Below, in pieces: positions 44,409 through 53,115 of a stretch of 64,000 nt of DNA. Numbering within the stretch: position 1 is the first letter of the stretch; each line of letters opens with the position of its first letter. The translations under genes and the position numbers were made by a program. The notes under the pieces were generated by a model, which did not search any database, had not been told where the DNA came from, and saw only the letters and a program-made list of their open reading frames with translations. The stretch covers positions 186,001-250,000 of the forward strand of contig JBDHTQ010000001.1 in assembly GCA_039808765.1 (NCBI GenBank), in the 5' to 3' direction. This stretch comes from JBDHTQ01 sp039808765 (GTDB lineage: Bacteria > Pseudomonadota > Alphaproteobacteria > UBA2400).

Positions 44409-44433
44409 TGTTAAACTTTATCAGGAGAAGACG

Positions 44434-44703
44434 ATGTCGGTAACTGCAGAACGCAAACAGGAATTGATCAAAGAGTATTCTGTTTCCGCCAATGATACAG
44501 GTTCAACCAAGGTTCAGATTGCTATTCTGACCGAGCGTATTCGCAACCTCACCGAGCACTTTAAAGTCAACAAGAAAGACTTTCACTCACGCCGTGGGAT
44601 GTTGAAAATGGTTTCTCAGCGTCGCAAGCTTATGAGCTATCTCAAGAAAACCGACATGAACGGTTATGAAGATATCCTCGCTCGTTTGGAGCTGCGTGGT
44701 TAA
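44434..44703 (+). CDS. rpsO: 30S ribosomal protein S15
   Basis: 89 residues, full length. GSTKVQIAILTERIRNLTEH, DFHSRRGMLKMVSQRRKLMS and YLKKTDMNGYEDILARLELR are the diagnostic segments. S15 binds 16S rRNA early in 30S assembly. AGGAGAAG precedes the ATG. It is followed by a terminator and pnp, the conserved arrangement. Confidence 0.98.
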   Translation: MSVTAERKQELIKEYSVSANDTGSTKVQIAILTERIRNLTEHFKVNKKDFHSRRGMLKMVSQRRKLMSYLKKTDMNGYEDILARLELRG

Positions 44704-44742
44704 TTCGTGCGGAGGTTTTTTAATCCACACGTAAAGAGATAG

Positions 44743-44786
44743 AAGGCCGGCTACATGAAACACTGGGTTTCATGGTCGGCCTTTTG
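44743..44786 (+). terminator. Terminator/processing hairpin between rpsO and pnp
   Basis: AAGGCCG ... ATGAAAC pairs with GTTTCAT ... CGGCCTT with an internal loop, then TTTT. In E. coli the rpsO-pnp gap holds a terminator and an RNase III site that controls pnp autoregulation; this hairpin may play both parts. Confidence 0.75.
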
Positions 44787-44909
44787 TCTATCGGGATATC
44801 ACATCAGGGATGTGGTGCCAGAAAAAGGAGAAGAGAAAGGCTCTTCGTGCTTTTTCACTGAAGATCGCAAGGGCGCTCTTCAGCATGAATGTAAGGAAGG
44901 AATGAACGC

Positions 44910-47075
44910 ATGTTCAACGTATACGAAAAAGAAATCAACTGGGGAGGGCGCACCCTCACACTGCAAACGGGGAAGATTGCGCGCCAAGCGGATGCCGCTG
45001 TGCTCCTCACCTATGGGGGGACCACTGTTCTTGCAACCGTTGTTGCTGAAAAGAAAGCACGTGAGGGTGTTGATTTCTTTCCCTTGACCGTGAATTATCA
45101 AGAAAAATCATTTGCAGCTGGTAAAATTCCTGGTGGATATTTCAAGCGTGAAGGCCGTCCGTCTGAAAAAGAAACATTGATCAGCCGCTTGATCGACCGT
45201 CCGATCCGTCCGTTGTTTGCAGATGGTTTCAGAAACGAAACGCAGGTTGTTTGCACCGTTTTAAGCCATGATCTGGAAAACGACGCCGATATTCCCTCAA
45301 TGATTGCAGCATCAGCCGCACTCACTTTGTCGGGTGTCCCGTTCTTGGGTCCTATCGGGGCTGCGCGGGTCAGCTACATTAATGGCGGTTATGTTCTTAA
45401 TCCCACGCGCGACCAGATTGCCGACACGAACAACAAGCTTGATCTGGTTGTTGCCGGTACAGCCGAAGGCGTGCTCATGGTTGAGTCAGAGGCGCAGGAG
45501 TTGCCAGAAGACGTTATGCTGGGCGCGGTGACTTTTGGTCATCAGCAATTCCAAGCTGTCATCAACGCGATCATTGAGCTGGCAGAACAAGCCGCAAAAG
45601 AACCATGGAATATGCCAGATGCCGGCTACGACGCCAAAGCATTGAAAGCCAAAATTCTGGCGACTTATGGTCAGGATTTGCGTGAGGCTTATGGTCATGC
45701 TCAAAAGCAGACCCGCTACGAAAAAGTTGGCGCCATTAAAACCAAGGTGATGACCGAATTGCAAAGCGATGATTTACCATCCATTGCTCTTCCCATTGCC
45801 CTGCATGAAGCCGAGTCAGAAATCGTTCGTTATAGCATTCTTGATACGGGCCGCCGTATCGATGGTCGTGACGGCAAAACTGTTCGCCCCATCGTTTCAG
45901 AAGTAGGGGTCCTACCGCGTACCCACGGCTCTGCTTTGTTTACCCGTGGCGAAACGCAAGCGCTTGTTGTGGCAACGCTTGGCACATCGCAAGACGAGCA
46001 GATCATTGATGCGCTTGAAGGTGAATATCGTGAGACATTCATGCTGCACTATAATTTCCCGCCCTACTCGGTTGGGGAAACAGGCCGCATGGGATCACCC
46101 GGCCGTCGCGAAATCGGTCACGGCAAACTGGCGTGGCGGGCGCTTCACCCTTTATTACCGAATAAAGAATCGTTCCCGTATACCATGCGTGTTGTTTCTG
46201 AAATTACAGAATCAAACGGCTCGTCTTCAATGGCGACGGTTTGCGGAACATCGTTAGCCTTGATGGATGCTGGTGTGCCATTGCCGCGTCCGTGTGCTGG
46301 TATTGCGATGGGCTTGATTAAAGAAGGGGAACGCTTTGCTGTTCTTTCTGATATCATGGGCGATGAAGACCATCTTGGCGACATGGACTTCAAAGTCGCG
46401 GGAACAGAGCAAGGCATCACCGCGTTGCAGATGGATATTAAAATCACATCCATCACACCCCAGATCATGGAGATTGCTTTGAACCAGGCCAAAGATGGGC
46501 GTATGCACATTTTGGGCGAGATGAACAAAGCGCTGAATACCGCGCGCGAAGGCGTCAACGCTAATGCACCGCGTATTACTGTGATCCAAATTCCGAAAGA
46601 CAAAATCCGCGAAGTGATTGGGACGGGCGGCAAAGTCATTCGTGAAATTTGCGAAGGGACGGGCGCCAAGATCGACATCGAAGATGATGGCACCATTCGC
46701 ATTGCAGCGGTTGAGCAAAAGTCATCGGATGCGGCGCTCAACTGGATCCGCGGCATTGTGGCCGAGCCAGAAGTTGGTGTGATCTATACAGGTAAAGTTG
46801 TAAAGGTCATGGACTTCGGCGCTTTCGTCAACTTCCTGGGCAGCAAGGATGGTCTTGTTCATATTTCTGAACTCGCGCCACATCGTGTTGCCAAGACAAG
46901 CGACATCGTTAAAGTCGGTGATGAAGTAAAAGTAAAATGTATGGGCTTCGATGATCGCGGCAAAGTTCGTTTGTCGATGAAAGTTGTCGATCAAGCGACG
47001 GGTGAAGAAATTGTACAACAACCAAAACCCATGGCGCCCACCTCTGATGGAACGGTTCCTCCCGTAACGGAGTAA
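44910..47075 (+). CDS. pnp: Polyribonucleotide nucleotidyltransferase (PNPase)
   Basis: 721 residues, full length. Two RNase PH domains (first near FFPLTVNYQEKSFAAGKIPG; second near HYNFPPYSVGETGRMGSPGR), then KH (about 560-620, IREVIGTGGKVIREICEGTG) and S1 (about 630-700, GKVVKVMDFGAFVNFLGSKD) domains. It degrades RNA 3' to 5' with phosphate and forms part of the degradosome. AGGAAGG lies about 9 bases before ATG 44910. A strong terminator follows. Confidence 0.98.
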   Translation: MFNVYEKEINWGGRTLTLQTGKIARQADAAVLLTYGGTTVLATVVAEKKAREGVDFFPLTVNYQEKSFAAGKIPGGYFKREGRPSEKETLISRLIDRPIRPLFADGFRNETQVVCTVLSHDLENDADIPSMIAASAALTLSGVPFLGPIGAARVSYINGGYVLNPTRDQIADTNNKLDLVVAGTAEGVLMVESEAQELPEDVMLGAVTFGHQQFQAVINAIIELAEQAAKEPWNMPDAGYDAKALKAKILATYGQDLREAYGHAQKQTRYEKVGAIKTKVMTELQSDDLPSIALPIALHEAESEIVRYSILDTGRRIDGRDGKTVRPIVSEVGVLPRTHGSALFTRGETQALVVATLGTSQDEQIIDALEGEYRETFMLHYNFPPYSVGETGRMGSPGRREIGHGKLAWRALHPLLPNKESFPYTMRVVSEITESNGSSSMATVCGTSLALMDAGVPLPRPCAGIAMGLIKEGERFAVLSDIMGDEDHLGDMDFKVAGTEQGITALQMDIKITSITPQIMEIALNQAKDGRMHILGEMNKALNTAREGVNANAPRITVIQIPKDKIREVIGTGGKVIREICEGTGAKIDIEDDGTIRIAAVEQKSSDAALNWIRGIVAEPEVGVIYTGKVVKVMDFGAFVNFLGSKDGLVHISELAPHRVAKTSDIVKVGDEVKVKCMGFDDRGKVRLSMKVVDQATGEEIVQQPKPMAPTSDGTVPPVTE

Positions 47076-47094
47076 TCTTTCTTCTGCAACAAAC

Positions 47095-47131
47095 ATTACG
47101 CGAGGGGGAAACTCCTCGCGTAATTTTTTTA
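47095..47131 (+). terminator. Intrinsic terminator of pnp
   Basis: ATTACGCGAGG and CCTCGCGTAAT form a perfect eleven-base-pair stem followed by seven T. Confidence 0.92.
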
Positions 47132-47256
47132 CTTTTAAGTTTGAAAAAAACAAGGCTGCCAATGATCAGCAGCCTCTGTTAGTTAAAATAAAAATAAACA
47201 AGATAAGACGAATGTTACTGTTTTAGGAATCGGCGTGAATTACAATTGCACGTCAC

Positions 47257-47640
47257 TCATTTGCCCATGGCCGCTCGTCGCGCCGCTTTATGGCTAGCAC
47301 GTTCTGCTTGAGCAGCGCGCGCTAAAGCGGCTTGTTCTAATTTTTCATTTTTAGCACGCTGTTCATCGGCTAATTCCTGTCTCCTCAGGTAAGCTTGATG
47401 GCGCGCTTTTGCCACACCAGCGGGGCTAAGCAGCATGTTGATCGCGTGACAGATGCCGAAACGCAAATCCCTAAACGGGTGCGTTCGATCAAGCGGATCG
47501 CCTGCACGATTTATAAGGGACATCTCGCGACGAAAAATTTTTTCACTAAAACTGGTGCTGGGAGAGACGTTGTCAGAGAGGGGGGGATGATGCCCTTGAC
47601 CAGCGTAATGAATATAAAACAATAAGGCAGCGGCTCTCAT
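47257..47640 (-). CDS. Small hypothetical protein with Ala/Arg-rich helical tail
   Basis: 127 residues from ATG 47640 (AAGGAG 6 bases before). The first 12 residues are mildly hydrophobic (MRAAALLFYIHYAG), not a clear signal peptide. The middle contains RTHPFRDLRFGICHAINMLL, and residues 80-127 form a charged Ala-rich helix (RRQELADEQRAKNEKLEQAA) likely to be a coiled coil or RNA-contact tail. No family recognised. It stands alone between pnp and the aldehyde dehydrogenase. Confidence 0.5.
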   Translation of the reverse strand: MRAAALLFYIHYAGQGHHPPLSDNVSPSTSFSEKIFRREMSLINRAGDPLDRTHPFRDLRFGICHAINMLLSPAGVAKARHQAYLRRQELADEQRAKNEKLEQAALARAAQAERASHKAARRAAMGK

Positions 47641-47905
47641 TTTGAACTCCTTCACTCTTTGCGTAATTATAGTAAAAAATAGAGCTAAAATCTATTTAAA
47701 TCGGCTTTAAGTGTTTTGTAAGGAAGAGGGCGCTCCATTAAAAATGGAAAATGTTTTGTGCGTGAAGTTTTTTAGAGGGCTGATGATTTAATTTTATTTT
47801 TAAAGAGAGTGACAATAGATATGTTCAGATCAAGAGATCTTTGTTGTTGAAAATGGCGCTAAAGGCTCTAGCATAAAGGCGTTTAATGTATACAAAGGAC
47901 GGCTC

Positions 47906-49321
47906 ATGATTGCACCTCAAACCGCTTCTAAAAATATCGCTCCACACGTTCTTGTGTCAACGAACCCTGCAACACGTGGTGATGTGCTGGGTGACGTTTA
48001 TGTGTGCACATTACAGGATGTGCAGCATGCTGTTTCGAAAGCGAGAAAAGCATTTCCTGCATGGGCCCAAAAAAGCGTGGACGAGCGTTGTAAAATTTTG
48101 GCGAAAATGATGGAAGCAATTAAAACGCACCAAGAAGAGATTGTTCGCCTGACATCGCAAGAAATGGGAATGCCAACCTCGTTAAGTCAGGGTGTTTTTC
48201 AGTCTGCTTTTAACAATGCTGAATGGATGTTTGCACAGGCGCCGGATGTCTTAAAAGAAACAATTCTGTTTGAAGATCAAAATAACATTTGTATGCAAAC
48301 CTACGAACCGTTTGGCGTGGTAGCGGCGGTGGTCGCATGGAATTTCCCCCTCGGAAATTTTGCGATGAGCATTTTACCAGCCTTGATTGCCGGCAATACT
48401 GTTGTCATGAAATATTCAGAAGAAGTACCGCTTTTCGCCAAACTGCTGGAAAAATTGATCAATGAATCGAATACACTGCCCGATGGCGTGATGAATTTTG
48501 TGTTCGGCGCAGGGGATGTGGGCCAATGCTTATGTGATCAGGGCGTTGACTTCATCACATTTACTGGAAGTTCGGCGACAGGGAAGAAGATTTATGCTCA
48601 GGCTGCCGAGAAACTTATTCCTGTTGCGCTAGAGTTGGGCGGTTCAAGTCCCGGGATTGTGATGGGCGATTGCACACTAACCGACGCATTGGTAGACAGT
48701 ATTTTCTGGCGACGTTTCAATAACTCAGGGCAATTTTGCGATGGATTAAAGCGGCTAATCGTCCACCGCACCTTGCATGACGAGCTGGTTAAAAAGCTTG
48801 TGGAGCGTGCACAAAAAGTCCAGGTCGGTGATCCTCTTGCAAAACAAACGCAGCTTGGCCCGTTGGTCAATGAGCGTCAGGTCAAAAAGCTGATTGATCA
48901 AATTCAAGATGCAAAAAACAAAGGAGCGTCTGTCGTTTGTGGAGGTAAAAAGCCTGCGCATTTGCAGGGAAGTTTTTATGAACCAACGATCTTGACCAAC
49001 GTAACCCAAGAAATGCGCGTATGGAAAGAAGAGGTTTTTGGGCCGTGTCTGGCTGTGATCACTTTCGATACGCTTGATGAGGCGATCGCGCTTGCTAATG
49101 ACACCCCCTATGGATTGAGTGGTTATGTCTATTGCAAAGACCCACAAATTAAACAGGAATTATTGCGTGCGCTGCATGCTGGTAGCGTGAGTGACATAAC
49201 TGAAAGTTATGGCCCATACCAGCCGTTTGGTGGCTATAAACAGTCGGGAATTGGGCGCCAGCTGGGGGTTGCAGGCTTGCATCATCACTGCCAGATTAAA
49301 GTGATCAGTGCCATCAAGTAA
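47906..49321 (+). CDS. NAD(P)-dependent aldehyde dehydrogenase
   Basis: 471 residues of the ALDH superfamily. WNFPLGNFAMSILPALIAGN binds the cofactor, ITFTGSSATGKKIYAQAAEK is the Rossmann glycine motif, ELGGSSPGIV holds the general-base Glu, and NNSGQFCDGLKRL the catalytic Cys. EEVFGPCLAVITFDTLDEAI and PFGGYKQSGIGRQLGV complete the fold. The succinate-semialdehyde / betaine-aldehyde-like branch is likely, but substrate cannot be read. It stands alone, with no pathway neighbour. Confidence 0.9.
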   Translation: MIAPQTASKNIAPHVLVSTNPATRGDVLGDVYVCTLQDVQHAVSKARKAFPAWAQKSVDERCKILAKMMEAIKTHQEEIVRLTSQEMGMPTSLSQGVFQSAFNNAEWMFAQAPDVLKETILFEDQNNICMQTYEPFGVVAAVVAWNFPLGNFAMSILPALIAGNTVVMKYSEEVPLFAKLLEKLINESNTLPDGVMNFVFGAGDVGQCLCDQGVDFITFTGSSATGKKIYAQAAEKLIPVALELGGSSPGIVMGDCTLTDALVDSIFWRRFNNSGQFCDGLKRLIVHRTLHDELVKKLVERAQKVQVGDPLAKQTQLGPLVNERQVKKLIDQIQDAKNKGASVVCGGKKPAHLQGSFYEPTILTNVTQEMRVWKEEVFGPCLAVITFDTLDEAIALANDTPYGLSGYVYCKDPQIKQELLRALHAGSVSDITESYGPYQPFGGYKQSGIGRQLGVAGLHHHCQIKVISAIK

Positions 49322-49490
49322 GTTGCCGTTAAATTGATGATTAAAGGGCGAGCGTGGCAGGTTCTCCTTGCAGTGGGTGTGCTCGCGAGCGTTGGTGATC
49401 GTTGTTTATAAAGTTGGATTGATTCACACATATAAAATGAGCCGCACTCGCCCAGGTCAAAATGATCATAAAAACCTGATTAATCGGTGA

Positions 49491-50492
49491 TTATGTAATG
49501 CCAGCACGCAAAAGATCATGCACATGGATAATGCCGATCGGCTTGCCTTCTTCTACGACGAATAGATTGGTAATGCGCGGACTGTGCAGGCTCATCAGAG
49601 CAAGGCATTTAACCGCAAGCGCCTCGGCTTCAATCGTGCGGGGTTGCGATGTCATAACGGCCTTAACCGAGAGTGAGACAAGATCATTCCCCATGTGACG
49701 GCGAAGATCGCCATCGGTAATAATCCCTTGCAAGCGCCCTGTTTCGTCAACAACACCCACACAGCCGAACCCTTTTTCTGTCATCGTCAAAAGCGCCTCG
49801 GACATTGGTTTGGTCTGATCAATTAAAGGAAGGTCGGAACCGCTATGCATGAGATCGCGTACACGTGCTAACTGTTGACCCAATGAACCACCGGGATGAA
49901 AGACTTTAAAGTCATCTGGTGTAAAACCGCGGCGCTCAAAAAGTGCAACCGCCAGCGCATCACCTAGTGCGATTTGCATGGTGGTTGATGTTGTGGGCGC
50001 AAGGCCCAATGATCCAGCCTCCGGCTGCTTGGGAAGCAGCAAGCACACATCGCTAGCTGTAGCTAAAGGAGAATCCGCATTCGATGTAATTGCAATCAGC
50101 GGAATATCATAGCGGCGGGTGTAGGCGATCATATCGCTAAGTTCTTTAACTTTTCCAGAGTTAGAGAGCGCAAGCACCGCATCGCGTTGATTGACCATAC
50201 CTAAATCGCCATGGCTCGCTTCGCCCGGATGAACAAAAAAAGCGGGGGTACCGGTTGAGGCCATTGTTGCAGCAATTTTTCTTGCGACATGGCCGGATTT
50301 CCCCATGCCCGAGATAATTACCCGCCCTGTGACGTTAAGGAGAATTTCTACAGCCTGCGCAAAAGTTTCGTCTAGCGAAGTGGCGAGAGCTTCAAGTGCT
50401 TTTGCTTCGGTTAAAAGTGTTTTGCGTGCACTTTCAAGATCGCGAGGACTCGAAGCATTATTTTCCTGTTGATTGATAGGCAAGGACGTCAT
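49491..50492 (-). CDS. kdsD: D-arabinose 5-phosphate isomerase (KdsD/KpsF/GutQ family)
   Basis: 333 residues. An SIS domain (VIISGMGKSGHVARKIAATM; FFVHPGEASHGDLGMVNQRD) is followed by two CBS domains (about 210-330). It makes D-arabinose 5-phosphate from ribulose 5-phosphate, the first step to KDO in LPS inner core, so it implies an LPS-type outer membrane. ATG 50492 with GGAGG 8 bases before it. It overlaps the end of rnd by 35 bases. Assignment to KdsD rather than GutQ is by the absence of sugar-alcohol genes nearby. Confidence 0.9.
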   Translation of the reverse strand: MTSLPINQQENNASSPRDLESARKTLLTEAKALEALATSLDETFAQAVEILLNVTGRVIISGMGKSGHVARKIAATMASTGTPAFFVHPGEASHGDLGMVNQRDAVLALSNSGKVKELSDMIAYTRRYDIPLIAITSNADSPLATASDVCLLLPKQPEAGSLGLAPTTSTTMQIALGDALAVALFERRGFTPDDFKVFHPGGSLGQQLARVRDLMHSGSDLPLIDQTKPMSEALLTMTEKGFGCVGVVDETGRLQGIITDGDLRRHMGNDLVSLSVKAVMTSQPRTIEAEALAVKCLALMSLHSPRITNLFVVEEGKPIGIIHVHDLLRAGIT

Positions 50493-51084
50493 CTGGCCAG
50501 CCTCCTAAATCCATTTCAGCCCGGAAAGGTAAGTAGTCGAAAGCGGCTTGTGCAAGTTCCATACGGTTTTCACGCTGAAGAAGCTTAATTAATTCTTCGC
50601 GCAAGGCATGAAGATAAAGGACATCGTCAGCGGCGTAGCTAAGTTGTTCATCAGATAATGTCTCGCTGCCCCAGTCACTGGTTTGTTGTTGGCCTTTTGT
50701 AAAATCAATGTGCAAAAGTTCTTTAATCAGATCCTTCATGCCGTGACGCGGCGCAAACGTTCGTGCAAAACGTGAGGCCATTTTTGTACAAAAAACCGGT
50801 GTGCAGCGCACGCCCAGCCAATGGCGAATGTAGGCCAGATCCGTACGTGCAAAATGAAAGATTTTTAAAATATTGGCATCACCAAGCACCGCTTTAACGC
50901 GAGGGGCGCTATAGTCTTTGCCATCGAACTTAACTAGGTGGGCATCACCATCACCAGCTGAAAACTGGAGGAGGCAAAGCCGATCGCGGTGGGGGCTCAG
51001 GCCCATCATTTCGCCATCAACAGCGATGATCTTTCCTAGATTAAGATCAGCGGGCAAGTCATTGTGATGAAGATAAACAGTCAT
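50458..51084 (-). CDS. rnd: Ribonuclease D
   Basis: 208 residues from ATG 51084 (MTVYLHHNDLPADLNLG). The DEDDy exonuclease motifs are visible: VDGEMMGL (DxE), KIFHFARTDLAYIRHWLGV, and SYAADDVLYLHALREELIK (YxxxD). The HRDC domains of E. coli RNase D are absent, as is common in alphaproteobacteria. It trims 3' ends of tRNA and other small RNAs. It lies 37 bases downstream of a tRNA-Leu on the same strand, and its 3' end overlaps kdsD, suggesting one transcript. Confidence 0.9.
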   Translation of the reverse strand: MTVYLHHNDLPADLNLGKIIAVDGEMMGLSPHRDRLCLLQFSAGDGDAHLVKFDGKDYSAPRVKAVLGDANILKIFHFARTDLAYIRHWLGVRCTPVFCTKMASRFARTFAPRHGMKDLIKELLHIDFTKGQQQTSDWGSETLSDEQLSYAADDVLYLHALREELIKLLQRENRMELAQAAFDYLPFRAEMDLGGWPDDVLAYQSTGK

Positions 51085-51121
51085 AAACACCCCGCATAGG
51101 GCCAAGTGAAATTCAACAAGA

Positions 51122-51208
51122 TGGTGCCCGAAAGAAGACTCGAACTTCCACGACCTCTCGGCCACTAGTACCTGAAACTAGCGCGTCTACCAATTCCGCC
51201 ATCCGGGC
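51122..51208 (-). tRNA. tRNA-Leu (CAG anticodon)
   Basis: On the minus strand the gene runs from GCCCGGATGGCGGAATTGG to an encoded CCA. Acceptor stem GCCCGGA/TTCGGGC-type pairing with discriminator A, D-arm TGGCGGAATTGGTAGACGC, anticodon stem CTAGT/ACTAG with loop TTCAGGT (anticodon CAG, reads CUG), a variable arm typical of leucine tRNAs, and a GTTCGAGTC T-loop. It is followed by rnd. Confidence 0.96.
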
Positions 51209-51335
51209 AACGGTGGGGCTGTTTCTAAGCATTTCTCTACCTTCTGTCAATGGTTAATAGATTATGATGAAGGAAAAAATGTAACAAATTTCATAATAAG
51301 GCCATTTATTAACATCTCTTTAGGACACGTAAAGG

Positions 51336-52388
51336 ATGATAGAAAGTGGTCGTTATAAAAATGAGGGTATTTTGATTTACGTCCTACGCGCTTTTGCATT
51401 TTTTGCCGGGATATTTGCTGTAGTCATGTACATGACAAAAGGGGATTACACTGTGCTTTTAACTGGCGCAACCCCCTTGCCTGTTGTTGTCAGTGATGCC
51501 GACAATATGCTGAGCGATGACCAGAAAATGCAAATCCGCAGTCTTCACATGAATTTACTCCATTTAGCTGATATTGATCTGCGCGTGGTCGTTCTTATGG
51601 GGGCCTTTGATGCCGATGACACCGCAACAGGACTACTCAAGAAAAGTGATGCGGGGGCGCGCAGCAAATCCAAGAAAGGCATGATTCTTTTAGTTGGCCC
51701 ACAGGCAAGAATTGTGCGTTTAAAAATGAATTTTGACAAGGAACGTCCTTTTTCAGACGAGTTTGTTAATTATGTGCAAAATCGGAAAATGAGTCCGTTT
51801 TTCCGTAACAATGACATCATGAATGGCATCGTAAAAACAGTCGCCTTTATTGTTCAGCGCGCGCAGGATGATCAAGCGGGAAAGATTTTCAGCGCAAAAC
51901 AGCTGGAAGCGCAGCTTATGGATAGAGATTCTTCGAATGAATTGCCGCCCAATAGGGTTATGAACGATTATGGTTCGCCTTTTCAGGTGTACCGGGCTTT
52001 CATCCATTCTATGCGCAGCTTTGATGCGAATAATAAATTGTCGTTTTATTCGACAGAGAGCCAATACATTTTTAAAGGCCAACCGCTATCCCGAGATGAT
52101 ATGGCCAGATTCGTGCGGCTTGATGAAAATTGCCCCCCCGCTGAAGTCAAAATTTTGAAGGATCAGCATCACGCAATCATGCGCTATCCAATTATTGCAC
52201 GAGAATGTACGCCGTACTTCTTTGTTGTCGAAAATAATGCATGGACAATGGATATGACCCTGGATCGTCGTGTGATTAAAGTCGATGCCTTTAATCGATG
52301 GTTGATGGTGCAGGGCATTCGCCATCCATACGAAGAAGGTTTTTCGGATTGGCTTTTTGACGCCTTCGGCTACCCTCAGGAAGAATAA
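51336..52388 (+). CDS. Membrane-anchored TPM-domain protein
   Basis: 350 residues. One N-terminal transmembrane segment (ILIYVLRAFAFFAGIFAVVM), then a TPM domain (PF04536; about residues 45-175): VVVSDADNMLSDDQKMQIRS, IDLRVVVLMG, GMILLVGPQARIVRLKMNFD, RPFSDEFVNYVQ, NNDIMNGIVKTVAFIVQ. The C-terminal half is unknown. TPM proteins are envelope-linked and sometimes bind calcium or have phosphatase activity. It starts at ATG 51336 and precedes the ChvI-like regulator by 28 bases, so it may belong to the same operon. Confidence 0.75.
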   Translation: MIESGRYKNEGILIYVLRAFAFFAGIFAVVMYMTKGDYTVLLTGATPLPVVVSDADNMLSDDQKMQIRSLHMNLLHLADIDLRVVVLMGAFDADDTATGLLKKSDAGARSKSKKGMILLVGPQARIVRLKMNFDKERPFSDEFVNYVQNRKMSPFFRNNDIMNGIVKTVAFIVQRAQDDQAGKIFSAKQLEAQLMDRDSSNELPPNRVMNDYGSPFQVYRAFIHSMRSFDANNKLSFYSTESQYIFKGQPLSRDDMARFVRLDENCPPAEVKILKDQHHAIMRYPIIARECTPYFFVVENNAWTMDMTLDRRVIKVDAFNRWLMVQGIRHPYEEGFSDWLFDAFGYPQEE

Positions 52389-52416
52389 TAAAAGTCATGC
52401 CTTTTGTGTGAAGAAA

Positions 52417-53115
52417 ATGAGACAAGAAGAAATCATATTCGTTGATGATGATCGCAACATTGTCACGTCGGTGCGGATGCTGCTGGAGTGTGAAGGCTAT
52501 ATCGTGCGCACTTTTTTTAACGGAGAAGATGCCCTGCGATCTGTCATTACTCAGCCGGCAGATCTGATGATTCTCGATGTTAAAATGCCGGGTATGGATG
52601 GATTTGAAACACTCAAAAAAATACGCCGCATTAGTGCGGTGCCAGTTATTTTTTTGACGTCAAAAGATGAAGAAGAAGACGAAATAGAAGGTTTAAAGCT
52701 TGGCGCTGATGACTATATCAAAAAGCCTTTTTCACAGAAACTTTTGATCAGCAGAATAAAAGCGATCCTTCGACGGGATGGTTTTGTGCGTCCCAGCACG
52801 CCAAATCAAGAACAAATCGTATTGCATGGTTCCTTGAAAATAAATCTCAGTCGGCATGAATGCTTTTGGAAAAATGAGCGTGTTAGTGTGACCGTCACAG
52901 AAATATTAATCTTGGCTGCATTGATCGCGCAGGTGGGAAAAGTCATGACACGCGATCAGCTGATTATGGTGGCAAGTGGAGACATTAACGAAACAGACGA
53001 CCGCATTATTGATAGTCACATTAAACGATTGAGGAAAAAGTTTCGCGAGGTCGATGCAGATTTCGATCGCATTGAGACGCTATATGGTGTGGGCTATCGC
53101 TACCGGGAGGAATGA
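52417..53115 (+). CDS. Two-component response regulator, ChvI/OmpR-like
   Basis: 232 residues from ATG 52417 (MRQEEIIFVDDDRNIVTS); GTG 52408 is an alternative. The receiver domain has the acidic pocket VDDD (9-12), phosphorylation site Asp54 in LMILDVKMPGMDG, and Lys near IKKPFSQKLL. The DNA-binding winged helix ends DRIIDSHIKRLRKKFREVD, then IETLYGVGYRYR. It is like alphaproteobacterial ChvI, the acid/envelope-stress regulator. It overlaps the kinase gene, ATGATG. Confidence 0.9.
   Translation: MRQEEIIFVDDDRNIVTSVRMLLECEGYIVRTFFNGEDALRSVITQPADLMILDVKMPGMDGFETLKKIRRISAVPVIFLTSKDEEEDEIEGLKLGADDYIKKPFSQKLLISRIKAILRRDGFVRPSTPNQEQIVLHGSLKINLSRHECFWKNERVSVTVTEILILAALIAQVGKVMTRDQLIMVASGDINETDDRIIDSHIKRLRKKFREVDADFDRIETLYGVGYRYREE

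Noticed and set aside
44755..45087. 110-residue ORF overlapping the pnp start
   Set aside because: It overlaps the intact pnp coding start in another frame and begins inside the terminator region.
46145..46756. Minus-strand 203-residue ORF inside pnp
   Set aside because: Antisense shadow of PNPase with no start signal.
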